The translations under genes and the position numbers were made by a program. A stretch of 64,000 nucleotides of DNA, taken from NCBI RefSeq assembly GCF_000003815.2, contig NC_049979.1, forward strand, positions 30,133,768-30,197,767, read 5' to 3'. The DNA is from Branchiostoma floridae (taxonomy: Eukaryota; Chordata; Leptocardii; Amphioxiformes; Branchiostomatidae). The notes below the pieces were generated by a model that saw only the letters and a list, made by a program, of their open reading frames with translations, ran no database searches and was not told the DNA's origin. How positions within the stretch are numbered: position 1 is the first letter of the stretch; each line of letters starts with the position of its first letter. Below are positions 12,501 to 24,480 of this stretch, one piece after another.

Positions 12501-15500
12501 TAGTATGTTGTAATAGACTGGAGTGATACACGGTTTGTTTTGAGGACTGCTTATGCTTTCCTTTAGGCTTGATATAAATATATGACCAACGTAAAATTGT
12601 GACCAGTAAAAACAATTGTCTGGAAACTCAAACCTCTATGAAATATTTTGTTTTGTGATGGTGTGTTCTGTGTTGATATGGTTTGAAGTTCGGCAAATTT
12701 ATTCCATAATTGTCTTATATATCTACCTATGGTAAACGGTGAGATTCAAAACTACACCTTTTTTAGTGACCTCACCATCATTTTTATTTCCTATTGTTAC
12801 ACCTGCACTTGGCACATATCCCTATTGTGTATAATGTCCATTCCATACAGAGTTCAATCCATACAGAGGTGACAGGGATGGTCACACAGCTACTCTTTCT
12901 ACTAGTTGTGGATCTGTGCATACAACGCCTTCACTTTTTACATTTTCTGCTGGCTTGCTCTAGACAGTTTCCATATCAACTAGGACCACACTACTTCTGT
13001 CAAAAAGGGGTTTAAAGATTTTTTTTATTCGAACCACAAAACTTCAGCAATCTTGTAGTGACCGCTAACGCACAACTGTTCACAACTTCTACCCCCATCC
13101 AGAGGTTCTAAACATGATTGATCTATCAAAACAGTACCTGCATTTTTTTTCATGCAGGTAACAAGAAGAAGTAAATTTCCTTTTGATAGTGGTTTTGCTA
13201 TCAATCCTCAGTACCCAAACTTCATATTGAAAAAAAACAGTGATCTGAAACATGACCAAGATTCTAAATTAAGGAAGTTAAAAGTTAAAACAAATTTATA
13301 CCATACAATCGTTTATTAACACTTGCAGTTTTGAAGGGAATATGACCTTAGCATGTCGATGACCTAAATAATGGACTAATGTACGATTGTATGACATATG
13401 GCTTTTAAAAATGGTTATTAGGTAACCTCAAACCATCGTAGCTTTTTCGACTAATTTTACCGTATGGGGTCAAAACTGACCCAATAACGTTTTGTACGGG
13501 GTGGGTGGGGCTCATCGCCCCTCTCGTATGTTCAAAACGGCTTACTGTACGATCACCAAATTTGCAGGGGGTGTAATGCTCGTCAAGTTTTATGATTCCT
13601 GACTTTTTTTTATATCTTTATTACGTAATATGACGTAATTGTGACGTCATTAATTGTTTTTTTGGCAAAAACGGGGAATTCCAATAATACCTAAATATCT
13701 CCCACAAAAAGTTACCAATCAAGCCTTTTTATCAATAGTTAACTGTTATAAGACTTCTGTTGTCAGAAGCTGACGCAACGACGCCAAATGATGTCAAATG
13801 GCGTCATACAATGACATCATCTATAGTTTAGCTATCCGCCATCTTGGATTGTTAACCTTAAATGTCTTAACCCGATCCGGACCGGGCTTTTTTGGGATAC
13901 CTGGGACGGGGGGGGGGGCTCTTTTGACCCCCCCTTCGTAATTTCAAAACGGCTTGTGTTACGATCACCAAATTTTGAGTAGATGATGTACTAGTAAAGT
14001 TTTATATTTTCTGTAATTTTGGTATCGTACTGACGTGATGTGACGTACTTATGACGTCATAATGTTATATTTTGGGCTAAAATCGTCTAAATATTAAATT
14101 TTCGCTATACCTAAAGGTATTTAACAAAATGATGACTATAATCGGTAACTTCTTTGGTTTTAAGTCCGCCAAGTCTTTTGTTGCCAATGACGATGACGCT
14201 GACGCCTGTATGACGTCAGAAAATGACGTCATTTGTCCGCCATCTTTGATCGACAGCTTGAATTTTCTTAAATACGTTTTTTTTTTCTACCTATAACCCC
14301 TAAACCCAATAGAAGTGGACTAAAGGGCTTCAAGTGATTGTATTTTGGAAGGAAATAAAAGATTTTGACGGAATTTGAGTAAAAATAACATGTATTTAAC
14401 GTTGATAATGGCATTGTCCGCCATCTTGGATTTTTAGCCATGACGTCATCAAATTAGCATAGATTATGAATATTTAGTTAGAAATGTAATTTAAAATTAC
14501 GCAGGATGTTAATGATATAGATAAACAAGTGTGGTCTCGCAATAAAACCATGAAATCTCATAATTCAAACTGAAATTAGTACATTGGTAAAATATGCCTG
14601 TCAGAAACCCGTTGCTATGACAACACGAAACATTACAATTTCAAAATTTTTTCGCGAAATTGTTGCCAACAATATTTTTGTAAAAGTCACCAAGTTTCGT
14701 AGTCCTAGCACACGTCGTTCGGCAGTTATAGGACATCAAAGTTGGCGCGGGCACTCAACATATAACGCTAAAACCCCATGAAAATGGATTGAAAACGTTC
14801 ACAGGAATGTTTTCTGTTAAAAAATACCAAGTAGTGATGAAATTTGACTGAAAATAAGCTGGTTATACTTTTCCTCATGGTATTTGCCGCCACCTTGAAT
14901 TTTGACCAATTACGTCAGCTCATTAGCATAACTTATGAATATCTAATTATGAATGTTCAACCAAGATGTGTTAGACATTAAAGATATATGAAAAGAAGTT
15001 AAGTTTAGCAAGAAAAGCTTAAACTACCATTGTTTAAACCAAAACTTTTAGCCCCCGCCCCCCAGTCTGGATAGGGTTAAACAACAAAGTTTCAGAGTTT
15101 TCTTGGCAAAGAACATCTAATGAAATTCAACGTAAATTCATGATTTGATATTATAATTTATTTCAATGTGATGACGTCATCAATCAAAATCCAAGATGGT
15201 GGCCAATAACAGCTAGATGTCGTCATAATGTCGTCATACAACAATAAAATGACCCAGAGTTGTTACAATAATTTTGTTTTATATGTACATCATTGTCTAA
15301 CATTTTGTGGTTTTACGATAAGTAGTTTAGTTGTGGGTTTCAAAGCTTGTAAAAATAAGGCATATTTTGCTGGGGTTATTTTTGACCCCCACTGGAACAT
15401 GCACTTTCTAGGATAACTTAATCAAAAACGTATTTGAAGTTTTAAGACATATATACAACAAAAAAAACAACTCACGGGAGGAATTTTGCTAATTGCCAGA

Positions 15501-18500
15501 GATGTCACTAAAGCACATATTCACATACGCCTAGGGTCAGTTTTGATCCCATACGGTGGTTTGATGGTTAACTTCAAAATGTGCCAGACTGATAACCCCA
15601 CCCCAGGAAACCTCCTGATGTATGTCATGCATGCTTCTGTTTACAAATATGAGACATTTTTTTTAAAATCTATCTCCTTGTGTACCTTGTGAAACTAAAA
15701 AAAATATTGACGGTTGCAAATTTACAAATAGAGTAAATCTTAGAATAGTGTGTATGGAATACCCTAGGGGTGGGTACCGGTAAGAAGATTCAGGTACAGG
15801 TACGGTACAGATCCGTAGGAACTAGTTCAGGTCTAGACCTAAACCTGGGCATAGTTTGTGAAAACTTGTGAATGAGTAATTCTCTAAATAATGTTCCATT
15901 TTGTTACGAAATCCGTTTGATGGAGTAACCGACGTCCATTAACATTCTAAATCCTATCTGAGTAAATTAAACAATAGTAACGGCGACTGACGCGCTCCAG
16001 GCAAAAATTCTATCATGACTAATTCTAGTGCGATGGTCCCGTCAACTGTTGGAGTAACGTTGTCTTGGTGTTACGCTTCTCCTTTTCCTGTCATTAACTA
16101 CTCAGGTCTTACGGACTTCTTTTAGACCAAGTTTGATTTAAGTACTCATGATTAATCGTATTTATTCAACCTAGGTTACTTGACTGGTGGTGAAGATTAT
16201 TGGACACATCGGAAACCAAGTCAGTTTTCTAAGGATCCCTCGGAATTTCATGGTTTGGACCTTCGGGACCAAGATAAACCCGTGCTGGATCAGAATGGAA
16301 CATATTCGACCCACCTGTTTGCCAGGAAAGCGATTGAAATGATATTAAATCACGATCAGAGCAAGGTAATGAAACAACATAAATAACTCATTATACATGT
16401 AATCAAGGGCAGACAAGCACGAGAGGTAAATGTCTGATTTAAAAAAAAAAAAACTTCAATTTCTACAAGTGAGTAATATCTCAAAGCAGTAGGCAGTAAT
16501 TGATATCCTAAAGTTATCACCAGACTTGAGGGTTATAATGAAGAAAAAAAAAGATATATCAAAACTCAAGGAGGACGATAGTAACATCCAAGAATCCTTT
16601 GAAATAAACACTCTGCAATATACATTAGATGGCTAACACAAGCATATCGACTTGCCACTTTGTCTTTGAATATGTAGTAACTATTGCAATATATACCCAC
16701 TTCGTTATGTTAAGACGACTTGGGTTACGATAATTTGCAGGGAATGATGTACTGGTAAAGTTTTATATTTTCAGTAATTTTGGTATCGTAATGACCTTAT
16801 ATTACGTAATTATGACGTCATAATGGCATATTTTTTAGTCAAATCGTCTGAATATGGAATTTCCGCTTTTCTTAAAAGTATTCAACAAACCTATGATTAA
16901 AAAGGATAAATTATCGAAGTGTTAGTCTCCCAAGTCTATTGCTGCCATTGGCGACGACACAAACGCCTATTTGACGTCAGAAAATAACGTCATTTGTCCG
17001 CCATTTTGGATCGATAAGCTTGAATTTTCTAAAATCCTTTTTTCTACATGTAGCCCAAAAACAATAGATTTGGATTAAAAAGGTTCAAGGAATTGTGTTT
17101 TGTAAGAAAAAAAAGATTTTGACGAAATTCGAGTAAAAATTACATCTTGGATTTTGACCCATGACATAATAAAATGACCAGAAATTATGAATATTAAATT
17201 AGAAATGAAACTTGACCAAATTTCTTTGTCCTAGCACACGTCATTCGGCAGTTAGACGATGTCAAATTTGGCGTGTGTACTTTTAACCCAGCCTCCCATC
17301 GTGCCTCCCCGCCCCGTGTTGATAGTGTTAATATGTCCTAAAGTTTGGTGTTCGTTAACAAAATCGTAACTTAGAATAAGCAGACATTTTGTAGTTACAA
17401 TGTAAAGTTAGGGTAGTTTTTGGCACACAATTCTCTTGTGTGTATCACGTGTAAGACCCAGCCTTCGTATCAGTAAGAAATTTATTTACGGCGAAGAAGA
17501 AATTTTAGAAGTGTATTAAACTTTTAGGGGATGAAAGTGAAATAAGAACGAGTCGATTTTCCTCATAGCTATTACTGGCCTTGGGTTTTTCATTGCTACC
17601 TATACTAAGACTGTTATACTCAGGTCTTCACATCTACCATGTTTGGGTGTAAACATGTTGCTATAGAACAAAGGCAAAAATGTTCAAATACAAACTGTTG
17701 CTTTTTCTATAGCCAATGTTCCTGTACCTGCCATTCCAAGCCGTCCATGGCCCCCTCGAAGCACCAGAAGAATACAAAAGAATATATGAGGACATAGATA
17801 ATAGTCTAGTGAGAACGTATGCTGCAATGGTAACAGTAATGGACGAGGCAGTTGGTAACGTCACAGGCGCATTAAAACATCGCGGTATGTGGCGCAACAC
17901 AATATTAATATTTTCCACAGGTGAGCATTTTCTTTAAAACGTTCCAGGTATGATTTCTATATTGAAAGCATGGTGTAAAGCTTTTCATTTAGAGCTTTTA
18001 GACGGGGAGCTTAGGCTCGCGTCAACTTTCATGTCGCATAGCGTCAGAACGGCTTAAGCTACACTGCACGAAAAACCGAATATCTGGGTCGAATACTCCG
18101 GCACATTTGCCCAGATATTCAAAATATGTGGACATTAACGGGTATATGCCGCCCGTTCACTTGGTATAGACGGATTTATTAGTGTGCACAACTATTAGTG
18201 TGCGGGACATATGGAGGCCGATAATGCCTGCATATGTGCCTGGGCATCCCACTACATGCCAGCCCATGTCCGCTCATCCGACTCAAATTTCCTGCATATG
18301 CCCCGCCTATTCGGAACATGTTCCCCTTTGTTTGAATGAAATACGCATAATTTAGCACCTTATTATCACCTAATTATCTCAACCAGGCCTCGGCTAGAGC
18401 AGCTTCATTACACCTTTTGTCATTGAAGGCAGCTTCATTTTGCTGCCCCCGTCCCCACCTAGGATTTACCCCCCTCTCAAATCCCCTGCAGTGTGTTTAT

Positions 18501-21366
18501 TTTGCCTTAATTCTTTCTGAATTGTGAATGAATTTTCGTGTTTTTTTCTCTAAGTATTTCTGGAAAGACCTGACGGGCTCCTCCATATGTGCTGGGAATA
18601 AAGCTCATTTTTGCTCCCGAAGCTTCGTCGGCCTTCACTCAGTCACAGATCAAATATGATGGCACAATCTCCTATGGAATACGTCTCGTAAAGTTCTGCA
18701 TTCTCGCTCTCATACTATCTGATGTCCAACCGGTCTTCTGCACTGACTTTTGTTAGTCCAGAGCATATATCACACAGCTGTGGCAAAATTGCTACAGGTG
18801 GACGTGAAGATTTGACTCCACTGTCCAAGGGGCAAAAGCAGATATCACCCAAGCCAACCACCGCACCCGGCAGCAACTGTTTAGCCAGCACTACACGACG
18901 ACGTGTGACGTAGACTCAAACCCCTGCAAAACCACAACGGACATACCCGAGAATGGATACTAGCTATTACAGAATGAGGGATATGGGGGGAGGTAGAACA
19001 GGGGACCAATGGGAAGGGCCGTTAGGGANNNNNNNNNNNNNNNNNNNNNNNNNNNNNNNNNNNNNNNNNNNNNNNNNNNNNNNNNNNNNNNNNNNNNNNN
19101 NNNNNNNNNNNNNNNNNNNNNNNNNNNNTGGATTGGTTTCCTGACTTTAGTTCGCGTTTAAAACGGTTCGACCGGTGAAACAAAACCATTGGATGGATTT
19201 GATGTCTGGGATACTATAAGGTATGTAATCATTAGTTAAAAGCAATACATTGATTGATTACAAAGCTCAAACGTTCTAAGTATTGGTTTTACCATCACAG
19301 ATGAGTCTTAATTGATATCTTTTATTTGGCACAAAAATGATATTTTGTATGACTTTTCATAACTTCGTTTCTTTCTGGTTACATGTTTAGCACTATATTA
19401 ACCTCTTTCCATACTTAGATATGTTGTTTTTTATGTCCTTTAAAATATGTAGCACTGGGGCTGCCTCGCCGAGGAAGGAAATCCTCCATAACATTGATCC
19501 ACTAAAGCCCAGTTCTCCGTTACAATCCTCCCACAAACTATATGGGGACATATTTAACACCTCGGTGTATGCAGCTCTTCGATCTGGAGACTGGAAGATA
19601 TTGACAGGTTCTCAAGGTAAATGCGTGTTACGCTCTCTTTCCCTATTCAGAACGTTACGCCGTATCTACGTAAGCATGCTCATTTTGCGGAAAAGAGGTC
19701 AAACTCTTCAAATAGCTTTAGTAAAAATAGACTTTGATTAGACGTTATTACCCTTTTAATTTATCTATAAATCTCATTTCCCTCTCTTCTGTATACCACT
19801 TCTATACTTTGACTGCAATTACCCTCGGGCATGACATTGCGATAAAGAGCTACGGGCTACGAGGCGCGCATTTCAAACCTCCGGAAAAGTAAACCATCCG
19901 TCAGAATAGTTTAAGCTATTGAAGGAATCGATTCTGAGGTACCTTCACCAAGGCTGTGTAGTGAATTAAAATCTTTCCGGCCGTTTCCTTTAAATGTCGC
20001 ATATCTACTGTGCGGTTTACGCTAGGGCCACCAAACTTTGTATCATTTCAGAAAATGTAAATAGCAAATATTTTAAGTGAAAACAGTAAGTTGAACATGT
20101 TTCGTGTTCCATGGCAAATGAATTCGAACAGGCATATGCTAATTCTGGTTTAAATTTTGTCCAACAACACTAGTCTATGACTTCCTATAAATTGGCTAAT
20201 TTCGGTTTCAACAATCAACTTTAAAAATTTTTTGGCAAACACATCCTTTGAATTTGCTAGTTTAGTTTTTAACAATCAAGTTTTAGGATTTTCTTGTCAA
20301 CCAAAACTTGTTTATGGCGTCCTATGAAATGCAACGTAGATTTAATGATTCAATATTCATAATCCATTTAATTTAATAACGGCAGCCGTATTAATCCTAG
20401 ATCGTGATCTATAACAGATAGTTAACGCCATAATGTCGTCATATAACATAATATTGACACAAAAGATACCATGATTTTGTTTCCTATGTACGTCATTGTC
20501 TAAAAATTGGCGGTAAACAATAAGTAGTTAAGGTGTGAATTTAAAAAAGTTTGTTTGAAAAAATGCAAACTTTGCTGGAGTCAGTTTTGACCCCACAGGA
20601 CCATGCATAAACTTTTTAGAATAACTCAATCAACATTGAAAAAAATCTTGGTAAAACATATGAGAAGTTTAAACACATATTTACAGACAAACTCAGGGGA
20701 GGAAATTTGAATTTGCTTTTGACCAGGATTGTAACAATATCACATATTGATATACTCCTGAGGTCAGTTTTGACCCAGTACGTTGGTTTGAGGGTTAAAT
20801 GAAAGGCACATACTCCAAGCGGTTAAGCAATTAATCTGTGAAAATCATGTCTTTTACGTTGTTTATGTACAGTGTAGATTTATTTTGTATTTGGTACATG
20901 ATGAATAAGAAGCTGTCGGTAATTCAAGTTTAGTACAAAGAAGCTTAATGACAATTTTCAGGATTTGACTTTTTAAAAAGCCATCATCAAGTTATTTAGG
21001 TGAAATTACCTGTCGTATCACAAACATTTGTTTCTAAAATATAAAAAGTGTTTATACTTAAGGAAGAATATTTTTTGTTTTTTTTTCAACCCTCTCCTAG
21101 ATCGAGGTGGCTGGAAACACGAAGGTCCTTCTCACAACCTCTTTGACAAGCCGAATGATCCGCCTGAGAAAAGTATATGGCTGTTTAATATCCGCAGTGA
21201 CCCAGAGGAAAAAAAAGATTTGTCAGACAGTCATCCTGGCATTGTGCAAGATATGCTGATTAAGTTAGCGGAATATAACAAGACCGCCGTTTCTCCATTT
21301 TGGCCCCCTCGCGACCTGAGAGCTAACCCTGCACTTCATGGAGACCTTTGGGGGCCATGGCTTTAA
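9551..21366 (+). CDS. ARSB: arylsulfatase B-like sulfatase, gene A (nine exons, one partly in assembly gap)
   Basis: Exons: 9551-9711, 10031-10153, 11322-11412, 12199-12385, 16175-16365, 17713-17920, (gap)-19220, 19453-19616, 21101-21366; all visible borders are GT..AG with matching phases. With exon 7 at the length seen in gene B it encodes about 543 residues, close to the 530-600 of ARSB/ARSI/ARSJ. Residues 20-39 form a hydrophobic anchor or signal after Arg-Lys. Metal ligands Asp74-Asp75 lie in [13 protein letters not shown] at 112-116 holds the cysteine converted to formylglycine; Lys166 and His168 are in GKWHLG; His263 is in PFQAVH. The family hydrolyses sulfate esters of glycans in lysosome or ER/Golgi. 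The exact substrate cannot be told. The exon 7 remnant after the gap has a frameshift and a TAA, so the gene is either damaged or misread at a contig edge. ATG 9551 is chosen because the frame upstream has only TTG. Confidence 0.88.
9807..9910. repeat. (GT)n/(GA)n microsatellite in gene A intron 1
   Basis: About 75 bases of GT with a TATATAT interruption, then GTCT repeats and GA-rich DNA. Confidence 0.95.
10031..10153 (+). CDS. ARSB: gene A exon 2
   Basis: Start of the sulfatase fold: [20 protein letters not shown], with the two calcium-binding aspartates. 123 bases, same length and phases as exon 2 of gene B. Confidence 0.92.
10449..11110 (+). mobile_element. MITE fragment, CCCTCAAACCACCG family, in gene A intron 2
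   Basis: Left terminus CCCTCAAACCACCGTA at 10452 followed by a GGGTCAAACTGACCCC hairpin. The interior contains CCGCCATATTGGATTTTAG and TGATGACGTCATCAAATTAG as in the full copy at 32439-33365. The right end is not clear. Confidence 0.55.
11322..11412 (+). CDS. ARSB: gene A exon 3 (formylglycine exon)
   Basis: Encodes [20 protein letters not shown] with Arg following; TGT of the catalytic cysteine is 11371-11373. 91 bases, differing at two positions only from gene B exon 3, although the flanking introns share nothing. Confidence 0.95.
12199..12385 (+). CDS. ARSB: gene A exon 4
   Basis: Contains [20 protein letters not shown] then GF; Lys166 and His168 of the active site. 187 bases as in gene B. 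Confidence 0.95.
12404..12496. repeat. (CA)n(TA)n microsatellite just after exon 4
   Basis: About 38 bases of CA then about 54 of TA, starting 19 bases past the exon 4 donor. Confidence 0.97.
13420..15080. mobile_element. composite of nested TTAA/CCCTAT MITEs in gene A intron 4
   Basis: 13420-13500 is a left end of the CCTCAAACC family. 13500-13866 is the left part of a copy like that at 45151. At TTAA 13867 a second subfamily (CCCGATCCGGACCGGGC) begins and runs to about 14750. The first copy resumes at about 14756 and ends with CCCAGTCTGGATAGGG TTAA at 15077-15080. The inner copy lost its right terminus. TGACGTCA boxes recur throughout. Confidence 0.6.
15081..15571. mobile_element. right half of a MITE ending TACGGTGGTTTGATGG-TTAA
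   Basis: Ends with GGGTCAGTTTTGATCCC then TACGGTGGTTTGATGG and TTAA (15568-15571), the inverted terminus of the 32439-33365 family. An internal TGATGACGTCATCAATC is at about 15170. The left end is missing. Confidence 0.5.
16175..16365 (+). CDS. ARSB: gene A exon 5
   Basis: Codes for [13 protein letters not shown] and, later, [16 protein letters not shown]. It is 191 bases against 170 in gene B; the extra seven codons lie in the [12 protein letters not shown] loop. Confidence 0.92.
16708..17333. mobile_element. left-truncated TTAA MITE copy in gene A intron 5
   Basis: Shares the ATTTTGGTATCGTA..GACGTCATAAT and TTTGTCCGCCATTTTGGATCG segments of the copy at 13867 and ends with CCCGTGTTGATAGTGTTAA. 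The left terminal repeat is absent. Confidence 0.5.
17713..17920 (+). CDS. ARSB: gene A exon 6
   Basis: [20 protein letters not shown] with the active-site His263, then [19 protein letters not shown]. 208 bases as in gene B. Confidence 0.95.
18060..18335. repeat. degenerate CATATGCC-type motif array with hairpin head
   Basis: Starts with CACTGCACGAAAAACCGAAT, then an inverted pair GAATATCTGGG..CCCAGATATTC (about 18078-18121). It continues with variants of catatgcc/ggcatatg up to about 18325. The head resembles that of the TTTACC array at 59255. Confidence 0.4.
18806..18955 (+). other. short coding-like open frame, unidentified
   Basis: The frame starting [16 protein letters not shown] and ending DIPENGY before TAG has ordinary amino-acid use, but there is no homology I recognise and no splice context. 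It could be a transposon remnant in intron 6. Confidence 0.2.
19029..19128. other. assembly gap of 100 N
   Basis: Exactly 100 N, a placeholder size. It falls where the first part of exon 7 of gene A (DNG motif and GWK lysine) should be. Confidence 0.99.
19129..19220 (+). CDS. ARSB: gene A exon 7, 3' part, with frameshift and stop
   Basis: Aligns with gene B exon 7 from DWFP to DGFDVWD. Relative to B there is one extra base after TTTCCT and then TAA in place of a sense codon, before the frame recovers as [13 protein letters not shown] and a normal donor (ATAAG|GTATGT). The lesions lie within 40 bases of the gap edge, so base errors are as likely as true mutations. Confidence 0.75.
19453..19616 (+). 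CDS. ARSB: gene A exon 8
   Basis: Encodes [12 protein letters not shown] and [12 protein letters not shown], conserved ARSB-family segments. 164 bases as in gene B. Confidence 0.93.
19840..20798. mobile_element. MITE with right terminus TTGGTTTGAGGG-TTAA in gene A intron 8
   Basis: Ends with GGTCAGTTTTGACCC, then CGTTGGTTTGAGGG and TTAA (20795-20798). The interior is like the family at 32439-33365. The left boundary is uncertain. Confidence 0.45.
21101..21366 (+). CDS. ARSB: gene A exon 9 (C-terminus)
   Basis: Encodes [17 protein letters not shown] and ends [13 protein letters not shown] at 21364-21366. The same GPWL ending is found in gene B. Confidence 0.95.
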
Positions 21367-21529
21367 TTAGATTTAAGTTAAGGGCTAATTTACTACACTT
21401 AAGATAAATGAGGGTAACAATACTCTCTTATACAATATAGAATGTTATCGAATAATATATCATGCCGTGTTGATTTGATTATATGGATGACTTCCAGATG
21501 CAAAAATTGACGGAAAATTCCAAAGAAAC

Positions 21530-21535
21530 AATAAA
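21530..21535 (+). promoter_or_regulatory. candidate polyadenylation signal of gene A
   Basis: AATAAA 164 bases after the stop codon, immediately followed by another AATAAA. No downstream element was verified. Confidence 0.4.
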
Positions 21536-21599
21536 ATAAATCAGACAGTATATCGTACAAAACAGCTGCAACGTGAGCAAATATATGATGTATATTGCA

Positions 21600-22185
21600 C
21601 AAAAAATGTCGAAAAACAATACTAAATTATGAAATACCAAGCAATGGTAATTCAAAGATGACGGAATAATATGTGAAAGCACTAAAAGCAGAATACATTG
21701 CTTGGTAAACCATACCCCTTGCATTTGTGAACACTTAAATTTCATGTTGAAGGGAAACATTTTATCCGCACGTTCACATCAGTATTGGAGTGCCAAGAGC
21801 CATATACTCAAATCAACATAGCCTTAGCAGCAAAAATACCTTTGTAATCCGTTCCATGTACATTGTAAACTTTCTGCCATGAAAATGGTGATGTTAAAGA
21901 AAAATTAAATCACTACAGCTGGAAATGTACTGTTACGTATCTTTACTTCTCTTTTTTTAAATAGAAGCAGAAAAAGTTTAAAATCTAACATAAGTGAACC
22001 TGATTCAGGTAGTCAAAAGCTACAAAGTATACCAAAGTCTACAAAAAGTATTAATTACAGGATACGATATAGCAAGCTTTAAAAACGTTACATAACATTT
22101 TCTCAATCTATAGAACCGGTACGGATACAAAAGTAGTATTCTATCATTTTGGGCTAAATGTTTAGATAACTTTAAAAAGTTTTAA
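21600..22185. other. intergenic, nothing recognised
   Basis: AT-rich; ORFs here lack coding character. Confidence 0.4.
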
Positions 22186-22189
22186 CCCT

Positions 22190-22615
22190 TATCTGACGGG
22201 GGGTTAACGGGCCACCTTTTCTGTTCAACGATTGTATTGTTAACTCTATTTCTTCCCACAAACCTATTGGAGTCACATTAAGCTTTGAAATGACATGGGA
22301 ATCCAAAATCAACAGCATATTGTCTAAAATTTCCAAAAGCTTAACTACTTTGACAGGCTTGAAATTTAAACTTCCTCGTAATGTTTTGGAAATGTTGTTC
22401 ATACTATTTATTCGTCCTTGCTTTAAATATATGGTGATGTTGTTTTGCACATGTGAAGAATCCCAAATTTTAGAAAGAATACAATACCACTGCTCTATCA
22501 CTGATTCAGCCGCTGTCAAAGGATGTTCGTATTCTTCAGCTTGCAAGGAACTTGGTTCTGTGACCATATCGTACAAAAGGCACATTTATGCACTTTTGAT
22601 GTGTTTTTTTTTTAA
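22190..22615 (+). pseudogene. non-LTR retrotransposon fragment (RT thumb/C-terminal region)
   Basis: The frame reads SHKPIGVTLSFEMTWESKIN, then ISKSLTTLTGLKFKLPRNVLE and FIRPCFKYMVMLF, then LERIQYHCS and AVKGCSYSSACKELG. These match the region after the RT palm in CR1-like elements. Only this segment is present. Confidence 0.65.
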
Positions 22616-22900
22616 TTATTCATGAAGCTCATAGCTACTTGTCTGATCTACTTCCCTAAATCATCTCTTTAAGATGTTAGCATGGCCTTAGTAACAAGAT
22701 CAATCTAATTTCACCGAACGCTTCAATATTGTTGGCAACAGTTAACTAAAAAGAGAGTAATTTTTACAGTTTGGGTATTGCCATTTAAACGTGTTTATGA
22801 AATGCATACTTTGCAAAAATCAACTTTGGTCTTAACTATGGGATTTTAAGATTTCCCTGCTAAACCACAATGTCAAAGTCCAAGATGGCCGACAATATCA

Positions 22901-24480
22901 TTAAAGATCCAATTTCTGTGCCCAGGGTCCTCAATAACCATAAAACTATATAGATGCTCCTTGCTGAGCTGTGTCAGGAGTTTTGAAAGCTGAATTGACC
23001 CTCTAGACCACATAAACTAATTAGAAGCCATGGGGAGTCCAGCCAGTGTCTGCTGCCAGGAACAAAGCATGGTATTACGAACGTTATTAGCATATTAACT
23101 GTCGGATTTGTTTGAAAAAATTTCTCCACTACTTGTCAACAAAATGCTGTCAAACAAAGGAAAATGACACATAAGCGTGCAAAGAGGGTTCCACGATTAC
23201 AAGTTTTAATTGTAGACACACAAACGCCAATAGAAAGCTCATAACTGCTGTGAGAGAAATTCAAATTTGACAGGGACTAGTCTTTGTCGTTTGAAAACAA
23301 GGCACCGAATAGTTTCTGAAAGGTAAGGTACCAAATAGCAATGGTGTTGACAAAGGTAGAGAGCAAGACTTTGCAGAAAAGAGTGTAGATGTACTTCTAC
23401 ACCGAGTTTAAAGGAACAATAAATCTGGCCAACATTTTAAATTTTTAACACTGGTCTGATATGTCTTCCTTCAAACCTAATGTGGTATGGTGCCTTGCAG
23501 CACGCTTATGTGTCATTTTGCATTGTTAGGCAGTAATTTGTTGACAAGTAGTGGAGAAAATTTTTCAAACAAATCTGACAGTTAATCTTGATCTTGTTTT
23601 TGATAGCTCCTAGTTGATCTTGATTTTGCTGATGATCTTGCAGAACTAGCTTCTATGCATCACCAGTTTAAGGAAAAAACTAGTCTCCTTCATAAACATG
23701 CCAAACAAACTGGTCTGTACATCAATAAGAAAAAGACCCAAGTAATGTGTATTAACACACCTTCAGTGCCTACCATTTGTATTGATGGCGAGCATCTGAA
23801 GTGTGTGGAATACTTAACATATCTTGGCAGTGTTATGAGTTCCTTCAGTCGCCTCCGTGTTATTTGGAAATCCAAATCATTTAGCCTGAAAACCAAGCTC
23901 AGACTGTATAACAGCAATGTAAAGTCCGTCCTTCTGTATGGCTCTGAGTGCTGGAGAGTTACAAAGTCAGACATGAAGAAAGTTGATGTATTCCACAATA
24001 GTTGTCTGCGTAGTATATGTAACATCTACTGGCCAAATAAGATCAGTAATGAAGCGCTGTATAGAAAAACGAACACAAGACAGTTGTCTACAGAAATTGC
24101 CATCAGAAGACTGAAATGGTTGGGCCATGTTCTTCGGATGTCGGATGACCGTATCCCCAAAGTTGCTCTACATTGGGCCCCTGAGGGGAAGAGAAAACGG
24201 GGACGTCCTAAAACCACATGGAGACGTACTGTGGCTAAAGACCTAGCGGCCATTGGGACCTCCTGGGATGCTGCTCAGCCCCTAGCACAGAACAGAGCCC
24301 AGTGGAGGAAACTTATCACAGCCTTATGTCCCACATTGGATGAAGAGGATAAGTAAGTAAGTAAGTGGAGAAAATTTTTCAAACAAAAAATCTGACAGCT
24401 AATATGCTAATAACTTTCGTAATACAATCTCTTTGTTCCTGGCAGCAGACACTGGCTTGCCTCCCCATGGCTTCTCAGGG
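22901..24480. mobile_element. DNA element with long inverted arms, copy 1, carrying a LINE insertion
   Basis: The left end is TTAAAGATCC. Its inner arm (about 23026-23145) is repeated in reverse complement at 23520-23586 and 24365-24480, for example AGTGTCTGCTGCCAGGAACA against its complement near 24440. Relatives are at 47400-48016 and, inverted, 49905-50510. The shared interior includes GACACACAAACGCCAATAG. The right arm is split by the LINE at 23587-24364 and its outer ~130 bases are missing. Confidence 0.6.
23587..24364 (+). pseudogene. 5'-truncated non-LTR retrotransposon, C-terminal domain
   Basis: Open frame to TAA near 24356. It has KKKTQVMCIN, LKTKLRLYNSNVKSVLLYGS, then WLGHVLRM and GKRKRGRPKTTWRRTV, a C-terminal signature of a widespread invertebrate LINE group. 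A segment between MSS and FSRLRVIWKS is deleted. It ends in a (TAAG)n tail, and the flanks are a 36-39 bp direct duplication (23551-23586 and 24365-24403), consistent with target-primed insertion. Confidence 0.75.

Noticed and set aside
12229-12526. ORFs running into Thr-His and Tyr-Ile repeats
   Set aside because: They are exon 4 of gene A read through its donor into a CA/TA microsatellite.
18953-19144. ORF across the N block
   Set aside because: Open only because N is not a stop; no sequence support.
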